From Diabrotica undecimpunctata (lineage: Eukaryota > Arthropoda > Insecta > Coleoptera > Chrysomelidae): a DNA stretch of 64,000 bases. The notes beneath the pieces are model-generated. The model had not been told where the DNA came from and ran no database searches. It was given only the letters and a program-made list of their open reading frames with translations. The translations under genes and the position numbers were made by a program. The DNA lies in contig NC_092812.1 of NCBI RefSeq assembly GCF_040954645.1, forward strand, positions 2,914,001-2,978,000. Direction: 5' to 3'. Below, piece by piece: positions 10,511 through 20,800 of this stretch (its first letter is position 1; every line of letters starts with the position of its first letter).

Positions 10511-11117
10511 GTGACTTCTGACATGGAAGAGGTTAAGAAATTGCTGAGCCAGATGAGGCAAGAAATTAAAAAAGATATGCTAAAGAGCGAAACAAAAATT
10601 AATGCTGAAATCAAGGATATGAAAAACGAACTCAAAGATATAAAGCAGAGACTTAAGCAAAACAAAGTAGAAACAGAAAGATTAAAAAGAGAAATAGAAA
10701 ACAAAGAAAAAAATGGGAGAAAGAAATCGAAGATCTCAAAAAAACAATAATACTCATGGAAAATAGATTAGAGAAGATAGATAAAGAAAAAATACGCATT
10801 AAATTAACCACAACAGGAATTGAGGTATACCTAGATTATAGATGAAAAGAGACTAAGAGAAGACATACAAAAAAATATGGAAAAAGAGCTTAAACTGAAA
10901 ATTGAAATTAAAAGTGTGTTTAAGATGGGATACAAGAAATGAATAATAGAAACAAAGAGCTGAAAAGACAAGTAGAACATACTGAAAGAAAAAGGTTAAC
11001 TCAGATATACAAGAGACGGTATAGAAATATGTATAAATGCAGCGCTAACGTCCACGGAAGCAAAGATACAAAAAGAAATTAGATACATAGCAAAACAAGA
11101 GAGAAGAAAAGGAACAA
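10511..11117 (+). pseudogene. Coiled-coil ORF1-like fragment of a LINE
   Basis: From the ATG at 10523 (MEEVKKLLSQMRQEI), in a frame already open from 10511, the peptide is almost pure Lys/Glu heptads (coiled coil). It resembles the N-terminal part of LINE ORF1 proteins that trimerise and bind element RNA. After a stop near 10748 the same protein can be followed in shifting frames (MENRLEKIDKEK, GIEICINA, RYIAKQERRKG) to about 11117, where an I-type LINE begins abruptly. At least four frameshifts or stops are present. The ORF1 assignment rests on composition and context. Confidence 0.5.
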
Positions 11118-12439
11118 TCATCAATTTGTCATCTAGATTATCTCATAATAGAATCTGCATGTATTTGGCAAACAAAACCGTAGTAGATAACTTCATGACA
11201 CAACATGGCTCTATAGAAGTACTCGGCGAAGTTGTAACAGCACGAAGATTTGTCTCTCTAGTAGAAAGACTAGTCTTTCCTGGAGTCTGCCCGTCAATTC
11301 CTCATCAAGTATTAGTTAAAGAATTACAGAATATCAGAATAATAGAATATATTAAAGCTTATTTTCCCAATAAAATTTCTGAAAATTAACTCGACTCTTC
11401 TCGAATATAATCACATATTGAGTTTTTGGAGGCAAGTTTATATAAGCCCTATTATAACATCACCAATTCCAGATCCTATTTTAATAAATTTCGACCAAAC
11501 ACCTTACCGCATATTTTTGTCAAAAGGTACACTCACCTGCTTTATTTGCTAAAATACAGGACACATATCATCCCAATGCAATAACAGTTCAGTAACGGAA
11601 TCAACTCATATTGAGTCAAACAATGAAGTACCAAATCAAACAGCTTCAACAAGTATACTACACAAGGTACCAAACACCCAGCAGTCATGTCACCTACACC
11701 TACAAATCTCCATGACAAGGAAATTACTAATACTCCTACTCATAGCAACACTTTCTATCAACCTCATTCAGCGGCAATACCGTTTTCACAAACTTCGGAA
11801 GCAATATCCTCCAATCTATCAGCTCCTTTTCCATTAGATACAACTGCAGAAAATTCTAATAAAAATGATACATCACCACAATTTTCTGAAACAACCATTT
11901 TAACCAATCCTACAAATAAAACATTAAGCTCGACTTCTGGCACTACCAATAAGTTTGCTCCAGTATTTCCAAATGTAATAAAGCCACAGCATCCTCCTTT
12001 ATACTTAGCAATTTCATCAGAAAATCTGTTTACAAAACCCAAACCCTCTAAACCAAAAAAACCGCGCTCAGCTAAAGTCTTATCTACACGGGAAACTCTA
12101 GAAAATTTCATTGATAATCATACCCCACCATTCGTTTCAAAAAACCACCAATAGTCCTTACTGATTGATAATGTCCAAGGCTCTCCCGACACTATTAGCG
12201 TCGTTTAAGAATTAACAACTGATATGGCTGGTTTACTCCATCTTTTACAAAGCAGCTATCAATATGCAAATGATAGATCTACAAAAAGCAAGTTTACAAA
12301 ACTTCAAAAGAAACTACACAACCGTTTAGGGAAAGAGATTTCTGACTTAGATAGTGACTCTTCTGTAGACAATCGTTCAGTATCATCCAGCTCCGAATCT
12401 GTTAACAACATTCAACGCGATACTTCAATGGAACATTGA
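11118..12439 (+). pseudogene. I-type LINE ORF1 (Gag-like), copy A
   Basis: The protein that coats LINE RNA. SSRLSHNRICMYL and FPGVCPSIPH at 11120-11320 match the same blocks of copy C (16670-16860). The CCHC-knuckle region cannot be read, being lost around 11400-11680. A Ser/Thr/Pro-rich tail follows (11687-12154, ending TPPFVSKNHQ), then a last segment at 12224-12439 with SSYQYANDRSTKSKFTKLQ. Several stops separate the pieces. Confidence 0.6.
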
Positions 12440-12603
12440 TAAATTTTTCCATCGTCCCCCCATGCTACAACTTCTTTTATCTGAATATTCTCCTGATATT
12501 ATTTGTCTACAGGAGACAAACTTAAAGACCAATCAGTTGTACAATTCAAACAATTTCACTTGTTTCCGCAAAGACCATACAAATGCAAGTCGTGCAAACG
12601 GTG
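12424..12603 (+). pseudogene. Start of LINE ORF2 endonuclease, copy A
   Basis: The frame overlapping the ORF1 end reads LQWNIDKFF ... SPDIICLQETN, the first blocks of an AP-endonuclease domain (the Asn and Glu that bind metal). It stops after ANGGV, where an internal deletion joins it to the RNase H region. Confidence 0.7.
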
Positions 12604-12633
12604 GTGTAAAACCTAAACAATAATTTTCCGGAG

Positions 12634-13566
12634 GTTTTCTCCTCGGATATTAAATACCCCGAGCCTTGTCTGATCGATATACTAACTTGTGATGCATCTC
12701 TAGAGTATTTAGATAAATCTAATACACACCATTCTCTGATTCGGTCCAAGTTTGAGGCCCTCATAAATAAGTACTCCGACTACCATAAAATCTACACAGC
12801 TGCATCTAAATCCGAAGACGGAGTGGAGGCATCAATCGTTTCTTTAGAAAACAGTCTTCTTTTACGTTTGCCCCCAGCATGTAGCATATATTCAGCTGAA
12901 CTCTACGCCATATACCGTACTGTAAAACTTCTTAACGAGCTTACACTCACAAAAGCCCTGATCATAACAGATTCTATTAGCTCTTTAAACTCATTGAAAC
13001 ACATTTTTCCGAAACGTTCTTTTGAAAAGTTGTTAAAATACCAGCTTTCCCAAGCTTATGAACATGGAAGAAGCGTCCAATTTTTATGGGTTCCCCCACA
13101 CGTCGGAATAACAGGAAATGAAGAAGCTAACAGGACTGCACGAGAGGCAATTTTAAGTGATTTGTCGGAGCCGATAGACAAGTGTAATTCCAGTGACTTA
13201 AAAGCTTATTTTAAAAATAAAGTGTTGTGTTTGTAGCGAAATGAGTGGTCTCAAACTAATTCCAATCGAAATAAAATAAAAAATAATGTGTCTCAGTGGT
13301 TTCCATCGTCGCGCAATAGACGAGAACAAATTGCGGTTACGCGTTTACGTCTAGGACATACCAGATTAACGCACTCCTACCTTTTCACAATGACAAATCC
13401 ACCTATATGTGATCAGTGTAACGTCCGATTAACAGTCGAACATTTTTTAACAATTTGTAGTAAATATGACCAAGAAAGACAGCGCTACAAGATCCCAAAC
13501 GCTCTACCACAGGCTCTAAGTCAAAATTGTTCCTGTGACAATATAGTCAATTATCTCAATCCATAA
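12634..13566 (+). pseudogene. LINE RNase H and C-terminal cysteine domain, copy A
   Basis: RNase H signature pieces are YTAASKSEDGV, YSAELYAIY (catalytic Glu), LIITDSISSLNSL (catalytic Asp) and FLWVPPHVGITGNEEAN (final His/Asn/Glu region). The first Asp of the usual D-G-S block is replaced (TAASKSEDG). A TAG at 13234-13236 precedes the tail domain VTRLRLGHTRLTHSYLF, CDQCNVRLTVEHFLTIC. This domain is typical of the extreme C-terminus of I/R1-type ORF2. Confidence 0.75.
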
Positions 13567-13699
13567 ACATTTTGTATAATCTGTAGGTGTTTAACTTAGT
13601 TATTTATATTTTGTTCCGTCGCTAATAACTTTTTGGTGGATGCGACATCTTTTTATAATAAAAAAAATTATTTTGTTGAAAAGGATATTCAGTTCACTG

Positions 13700-14796
13700 A
13701 TGTTCAATAATCTAGCCATCAATTATTTGTTTACAAAAAACAAACTTTAAAGGACAGCATAGTTATGATATGAGAAATTATTTTTGTTCCCATAAAAACC
13801 GAAACGACGCAAATATTGCTAGTGGAGGAGTTGTTACATATGTTAACCAAAAATAAGAATCGGAAGCATTATTAATCAATAGTCACAGTATCAGTGTCCT
13901 TTCCACAAAAAATCAATATCTGTAATATATATATTTCATCTGAAATACCAATCACAGAAGCAGATATTTAATTTAAGATAATATGTCTTAAATCAAATAC
14001 CTACTCCCAGAATAATTGTTGGAGATTTTAATAGTCACAATCCAATCCAATCCAATATGGGGATCTCTCGAAATAAATTCGAAAGGAAAAATTTTAGAAA
14101 ACATTTAAAAACTTTAAAAAACCTAAACCTGCTAAATGATGGACAATCAAAACGATATAATACTCATACAGGTACCTCATCAGCTATCGACTTGTCAATA
14201 TGTGATCATGTACTCTCACCAAAGTTTTCATGGGATGTAATCCAATTTTTATATGGAAGTGATCATTATCCTATCAAAATCTCTTTTAATAATAATTATG
14301 AAGATATTAATACAACCCCAATTAAAAAATGAAATCTAAAGAAAGCCGATTGGTATTTGTTCAAAAAGTGTATCCAACAGAACTGCCATACCTTAAAAAA
14401 GTCACCGGAAATCATCACATAGATGAACTTCTAAATTCGTTTATATCACTAATCCATCTTGCTGGTGAAAGACATATAGGTAAAACACAAACTCTACATA
14501 AAAGAAATTCATTGCCATGGTGGAACGCTGAGTGTACGGACATAATAAAAAAATATAAAAAATCCTTTAACAAATTAAAACGTCACAAGACATCTGAAAA
14601 TACCATAAAATATAAGAAATTAGGGGCTCAAGCTAGATATATAACTAAAAAGAACAGAACCCAATCTTGGCAAGAGTTTATGTCTTCTATTAATACCCAT
14701 ATGCCTATAAGCACCGTATGGGAAAATGTTAGAAAAATATCTGGAGCAATACACATGAAAGGATTGCATTCCTATGCAAAAATAAACAGAAAGTAA
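13700..14796 (+). pseudogene. LINE ORF2 endonuclease and linker, copy B
   Basis: A heavily broken endonuclease (13700-14332) ends with SAIDLSICDHVL and YGSDHYPIKIS, the catalytic S-D-H block. The linker to RT (14329-14796) reads LPWWNAECTDIIKKYKKSFN and TVWENVRKISG. The two pieces overlap in different frames, marking a frameshift near 14330. Upstream of 14057 stops are frequent. Confidence 0.7.
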
Positions 14797-14929
14797 CATC
14801 TAATAACAACACAGCAGAACTAGTAGTAAAACAATTTGAACTGAACTCAAGCAATAACAACTTTTCTAAAGATTTGATCAATACTAAGATGATTTCGGAA
14901 AATCAATTAATAGATTTTGATTGCATTGA

Positions 14930-16230
14930 AGATAATCCTCTTAATATAACATTTACCTTATACCTTAAAATCTATCAGAAAATGAAAAATATTTCTTCTT
15001 AACCTATACAACAGAATTTATACAAATAATGAGTTTCCCACAAAATGGACGCAGGCGATAATAATTCCATTACTTAAACCAAATGAATTACGAACTGATC
15101 CTAATTTATATAGGCTACTTTCCCTTACCAATACAAGGTGCAAAATCTTAGAAAAAATGGTGAATTATAGACTAGGATGGTTTTTATAAAATAATAAATT
15201 AATAATCAATGAACAAAGCGGCTTTCGCAGGAACAGATCCACCATAGATAATTTAATAGACCTGGAGCCCGAAATACATTAATCATTTGCAATTGGACAG
15301 GAATGTCTTGCTGTCTTTTTCGATATAACAAAAGCGTTTGACATAGCTTGGAGATAGGATATTCTTAGAACACTTAGTCATTGGGGTGTCAAAGGTAACA
15401 TGCTATATTTTATTCATAATTTTCTTAACAAGAGACAATGTAAAGTTAAGATAAATGGTACAATATCCAGCACTAAAGATCAAACAAATTGAACACCTCA
15501 AGGATCCATTATTAGTTCAACACTATTCTTAGTAGCGATAAACAAAATCGAAAAATAAAAAAAAAGGAAACTTTCCAAAACTTGTTAAGGCGAAATTATA
15601 CGCTGATGATTTGGTTATATATTCAAGAGAAAAAGATATTTTTCTATACAGAAAAACTTACAATGTGCAATTAATCGCCTTGAAAAGTGGTGAAAAGCTG
15701 TGGGATTGCAATTTTCTACAATCAAAACTAAATGTATTTTATTTTCAAAAAAACGGCACTCTACTAATCCAGATCTTCAGTTATATGGGAACAATTTAAC
15801 TTATATGGGACACTTAAAATTTTTAGGAATGATCTTTGATAATAAACTATCTTGGAAATACCATATTATGCAAATTAAGCAATCTTGTCATTCTGGTCTT
15901 AATTTAATACAAACACTGTGCAATCGTAATTGGGGCTCAGGTTTTAAAAGTTTGATTTATATTTACAAATCACTAGTACGATTAAAACTCGATTATGGAT
16001 CAGTTGTATACTCATCTGCAAAGAACACTCTTCTTGCGCAACTCAAAGTCATACAAAATACAGCATTAAGAATAGCTACAAGAGCATTTTCTACTAGCCC
16101 CATTAAAAGTCTACAATGTTTAACCGCGGAGCCACCTTTAAATTTTAGAAGAATGTACTTATCATTAACATACGCATCATTCATATGTGCGATAAAATCG
16201 CATTCCACTTTCCATCATACTATCGCTTAA
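14930..16230 (+). pseudogene. LINE reverse transcriptase, copy B
   Basis: Fingers and palm can be followed through stops: NEQSGFRRNRST (15206-15240), FFDITKAFDIAW (15316-15350) and KLYADDLVIYSR (15593-15630), with the catalytic YADD intact. The thumb side is open at 15700-16230 (LKFLGMIFDNKLSWKYHI, YGSVVYSSA). At least six stops or frameshifts lie between 14930 and 15700. Confidence 0.75.
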
Positions 16231-16279
16231 CTTTTTAAAGAAACTTATATAAATAAAAAAAGGACGGAAAATTTAACTA

Positions 16280-17500
16280 CGCTTTGTGAAGTTATTACTG
16301 GTCAACTGAACTCACTTCTGCTAGTCTGTAAGTACAGTTTTACTGTAAATTTCACCGAAAATATATAATTAGTACGTATTTAACATCATTGAAAATTTTC
16401 ATTTGCTTGACGATAAACAAAAACATTTAATTACCATTGACCTGTATCTCCGGCCGGTTTTTTTCTGGCGGCTGACAGGTCCGTCTTTAGGAATGTTTAA
16501 ACATCAACGAATATGTCGCAAATCAAAGAATCAAAGAAGTTACTCTACCGCACAAACACAACAAAAATTTCCGTCAAAACGGCAACCTATCATTTTTAAT
16601 TCCATTAAAGATGCGAAAATACAAGATTACCTCCTTCCCCTGGGAGAAATCATCCATCCAAAAAATATACTATTCTGCTCTAGATTATCAAACAGTAGAA
16701 TATGTTTATATTTATCATCTGATAATATCGTAGAAAAATTCATGAATGAAAATAAAGGCAACATTGAAGTTAATAACCAGATTATACAAGCTCGACGGTA
16801 TATAACTCCCTCCGAAAGAATCATTCTCTCTAATGTTTGCCCATCCATTCCTCATGATGTATTAATTAAAGAACTTGAATCCATGGGGCTTGTTATTCTA
16901 TCTACAATGTCCTTTTTAAAAATTGGTGCACCGTTACCCGAATTTAATCATATAATCAGCTTTAGGAGACAAATCTTTATCAGCCCAACAGATCTCTCAA
17001 TTCCAGAATCGTTTTAAAATAATTACGATAATACTTCATATAGAATCTTTTTATCAAGCGGCAACCTAACGTGTTACAACTGTAAACAAAATGGGCATAT
17101 GGCAACTAACTGCAAAAACCCTATCAATCCAAATCCAAATCCTACTTCTCCAACCACAGCAGAAGAAATCTCAACATGTAGCCCTTCAGAAATATCAACC
17201 ATCACACCGACATCTACTTCAAGTTAAACAGACACCCGAACTGCAGAAAATCAACTAAATATAAAACAAACTGCGAACGAAACAACTACCTTACATATGA
17301 AAATTGAATCTCCACAGAACAGATCAAAAAGAACTATTGACGATACCTTAAGTCCTTCTCCGCCTTCCAATGATACCACTAATAAACCGAAGTTTACCAG
17401 TCCAGCAGAAATACCATTTAATCCTAAGAAACAACAAAATAAAGGTAAATCTCTAGAAGCATTCATAAACCAGCAGCCACCACCATTTATTTTAAGCTAT
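16280..17500 (+). pseudogene. I-type LINE copy C, 5' leader and ORF1
   Basis: A leader (16280-16400) precedes ORF1: CSRLSNSRICLYLSS, LSNVCPSIPHDVLIKELESMG and a zinc knuckle CYNCKQNGHMATNC at 17072-17113 (C-X2-C-X4-H-X4-C) that binds nucleic acid. A TAA at 17016-17018 and a frameshift separate the first block from the knuckle; a TAA at 17225-17227 follows. The frame KSLEAFINQQPPPFILSY is cut at 17500 by the Ty3 element and resumes at 23561. Compare the PPFVSKNHQ end of copy A. Confidence 0.75.
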
Positions 17501-17822
17501 TGTTACGATAAATATACTGGCCTAACTTTTATGACTAATTATTCTGTTTTATTGTAGAAATTTCGGTGGAAGTCTAGAACCAAAATTATGGTGAATGAGC
17601 CGGCCAAGCTTCTCGATCTTTCGATGCTGTTCTAGTATATCAGGATTTCGTATATAAATACAACATTTTTATATGGAGAGACAGTCAATTCTCAAGACCC
17701 GCGCACGCGAATTTGTTACGTACGGATATAATAAATTATTGTAAGATAAGTTAAAATAAATAAAGAAATAAATTAAATCCGTAAGTGTTATAAATATTGA
17801 ACCTTTTAATAAATTCACAACA
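17501..17822 (+). repeat. 5' LTR of the intact Ty3 element
   Basis: Starts TGTTACGATAA, ends TTCACAACA. Contains TATATAAATA at 17651-17660 (likely promoter) and AATAAA at 17730-17735 and 17755-17760 (possible poly-A signals). No difference from the 3' LTR was found on base-by-base reading. Confidence 0.97.
17651..17660 (+). promoter_or_regulatory. TATA box in LTR
   Basis: TATATAAATA, 150 bp into the LTR; the same site is at 23385-23394 in the 3' LTR. The transcription start would lie about 30 bp downstream (inferred). Confidence 0.6.
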
Positions 17823-17824
17823 AA

Positions 17825-17842
17825 TGGTGTCAGAACAGTGGA
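17825..17842 (+). promoter_or_regulatory. Primer-binding site (tRNA-Leu-like)
   Basis: TGGTGTCAGAACAGTGGA starts two bases after the LTR. The first 11 bases complement the 3' end (with CCA) of tRNA-Leu ending TTCTGACA; the rest matches only with a 2-base offset, so the tRNA identity is tentative. Confidence 0.65.
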
Positions 17843-17899
17843 ATACTTAAGATAAATTGCGAAAATAAATTACAAGTGAATATAAAATAAATTGTGAAA

Positions 17900-20800
17900 A
17901 TGACGACGATTTATGAGCTGACAGTGACTACTTTAAGAAGACATCTAGAAGACAGAGAATTAGCTTCTACCGGAAAAAAGGCTGAGTTAGTCCAACGACT
18001 AAAGAACGCTTTGCTAGAAGAAGGACTAGATCCAGAGACTTATATATTTGAAGACAAACATGATGCTGTCATCTCGTCGATTTCGAAATTAGAGAACAAA
18101 GTCTCTGGCGATATTTCGAAAGTTTCCGGCGACATCGCTTCTTTAGAAAGCAAAGTCACTTCTGAGATGTCTGCCCTGGACGATAGAATATCTTCGTTAA
18201 AAAACCAAGTTGCTGCCGATATGTTAGCCTTCGAAGAAAAGATTAAAGAGATGGAAAGGAAGATGGAAGAAACAGGGACAGCAGAGAGAGGTAACAATCC
18301 GATTACAGTGGAGATAAAAGAAGACGAGACGAAATTTAAGTTGGAGACACGGCCGAAATTTGAAGGAAGTGGAGGTTCTATTCATGTTAAAGTCCCAACT
18401 TTCGACGGAAAATCATCATGGAACAACTACATGAAACAGTTCGAATCAGCCGCAAGAGCAAATGGATGGTCTGAAAAAGAAAAGGCTGTAAACCTGACTA
18501 TCGCTCTTCGAGGAGATGCCTTAGATGTGCTTCAGACCATAGCCGTAGAGGAGACCGATGATTTCGAACAACTGAAGAAGAGGTTAAATATGCGATATGG
18601 CCACGAACATTTGGAACATGTATATCAGTCGCAGCTTAAAAATCGTAGACAGAAGAAAGATGAGGCTCTTCAAGAATATGAGGTAGATATTGCCAGATTA
18701 GTACGATATGCTTATCCAACAGCTCCCGAAGACATGATGGAAAAATTGGCCGTTCAAACGTTTATTGATGGTCTTCGTGATCATGAAATGCAGAGAACAC
18801 TACGATTAGCTCGTCACAAGACGCTGGTTGATGTTTTATCCGCCGCCCTCGAATACGAGTCAGCTACGCAGGCCTCTGGCGGTTACAGTAAAGTTAGGAC
18901 TGTAAAAGAGGAAGGGGATGAAGATAAACTTGACCAGCTCTTTAATTTGATGAAAAGCATGACATGCAAGAAAAAGAAGACCATAAAATCAAGAAACTCA
19001 CCATCAGGAAAACCAGAACGAGTCAACCTTAGGGGGGCAGCTTCGACCCGGAACTCTTCCAAAGACCCTCTTATACTAATAGCTTCTTTGAAATGTCGTG
19101 AAGATAGTGTATATGTAGATGGAGACATAAATGGTAAAAAGCATACGTTGTTGGTGGATACCGGAGCGACCAGAACCATTATACGCCCGACAGTTATAAA
19201 CAGCCGAAAGAAACTGTTACCAACGAGGTTGCGACTTCGGACCGCTACAGGTGAAAATGCCAACATTCATGGAGAAATCCAGGTACAATTGGGGATTGGA
19301 GCAGAAAAGTTTGTCCATACTGTTATAGTTGCTGACATCGAAGAGGATGTTATATTAGGAATGGACGTAATGAATATGCATGGATTCCAATTGGATTTTA
19401 AGAATAAGGTAATCAAAGTTGGCAACGAGGAAGTATTTCTCCATCCACATAATGACAACACTGTGCAAGCAGCCATTACAGAAGATACAGTCGTGCCTGC
19501 GAGAAGCGAAACGATCATAGTAGCGCGACTACAGGGAATTGTAGACGAAGGGAGACCTGTTATGATGGAGCCTTGGAACCACGACGATGAGGTTGGTCGT
19601 GGAATCATAATTGGAAAGGAATTGGTGACTTCGGCTAAAGAAATTCCTGTGAGACTTATCAATGTCAACGACTACCCAGTGACCATAAAGAAAGAGACAA
19701 AAGTAGGAACTTGTGTACCTGTGACATCCATAATCCGTCAGGCGACAACATCTGATAATTCCAACGACAAATTCGACCAAATGGTTGCAGTTGCAGGACA
19801 GTCTCTAAATCAGATGGAGAAAAGAAAATTAAGGGAATTTCTGCGGCAGTATCGTGATATTTTCGTACCGAAAGGAGGAAAGACGGGAAGAACTACCGTT
19901 GTTAAGCATAAAATTGATACTGGTAATGCTAAGCCAATTCGTCAAACAGCTCGACGATTACCACAGGCGAAGAGAGAGGAAGCTGAAACGATTGTTCAGG
20001 AAATGAAGAAAGACGGGGTGATAGAACCTTCTACGAGTCCATGGGTCTCTCCGGTGGTCCTGGTTAAGAAGAAAGACGGAACGACGAGGTTCTGTGTGGA
20101 TTACCGTTTGCTGAACAACGTTACCAAGAAAGATAGTTATCCTCTGCCTCGGATCGATGACACATTGGACACATTGGCTGGAAGTAAATTGTTTTCTACT
20201 TTAGATTTGAAGTCTGGATACTGGCAGGTAGAAATGGACCCAGTCGATAAAGAAAAGACAGCCTTCACCACAGGATCTGGATTGTGGCAATTCAACGTTA
20301 TGCCATTTGGACTTTGTAATGCTCCTGCGACATTTGAGAGGCTTATGGAAAATGTGTTGAGAGGGTTATCTTGGAAAACATGCCTGGTTTATTTAGATGA
20401 CATAATCGTCTTGGGGGAGACATTCGAAGATCATTTGAGGAATTTAGAAAACGTTTTTAATCGACTTAAAGCTGCCCAATTGATGCTAAACCCCAAGAAG
20501 TGCCAGCTATTTCAAGGTAAAGTCAATTATCTGGGTCATATAGTCAGTAAAGAAGGAGTGGCCGTGGATAAAGGAAAAATCGATTCCATTAAGGAATGGC
20601 CAAAACCAACTGACAAACATCAAGTGAGAAGTTTTCTTGGACTATGTACTTACTACCGGAGGTTTATTAAGAAGTTTGCAGATATCGCTAAGCCATTAAC
20701 GCGACTTACGGAGGAAGCAAGAGATTACCGCTGGGATACAGACTGCCAAAATGCCTTTGAGACCTTGAAAAAGCATTTAATAACAGCACCAATTTTAGGG

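Larger units (their letters stand above)
11118..13680 (+). mobile_element. I-type LINE copy A, internally deleted
   Basis: ORF1 remnants (11118-12439) are followed by the start of an endonuclease (12424-12603) and then directly by RNase H and the C-terminal cysteine domain (12634-13566). The whole reverse transcriptase is missing. The 3' end is an A-rich tail around 13660-13670. Presence of RNase H places it in the I/LOA/R1 group of LINEs. Confidence 0.7.
13690..16255 (+). mobile_element. I-type LINE copy B, ORF2 fragment
   Basis: Endonuclease, linker and reverse transcriptase remnants on the + strand in multiple frames; RNase H is missing. Copy C begins immediately downstream. Confidence 0.65.
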
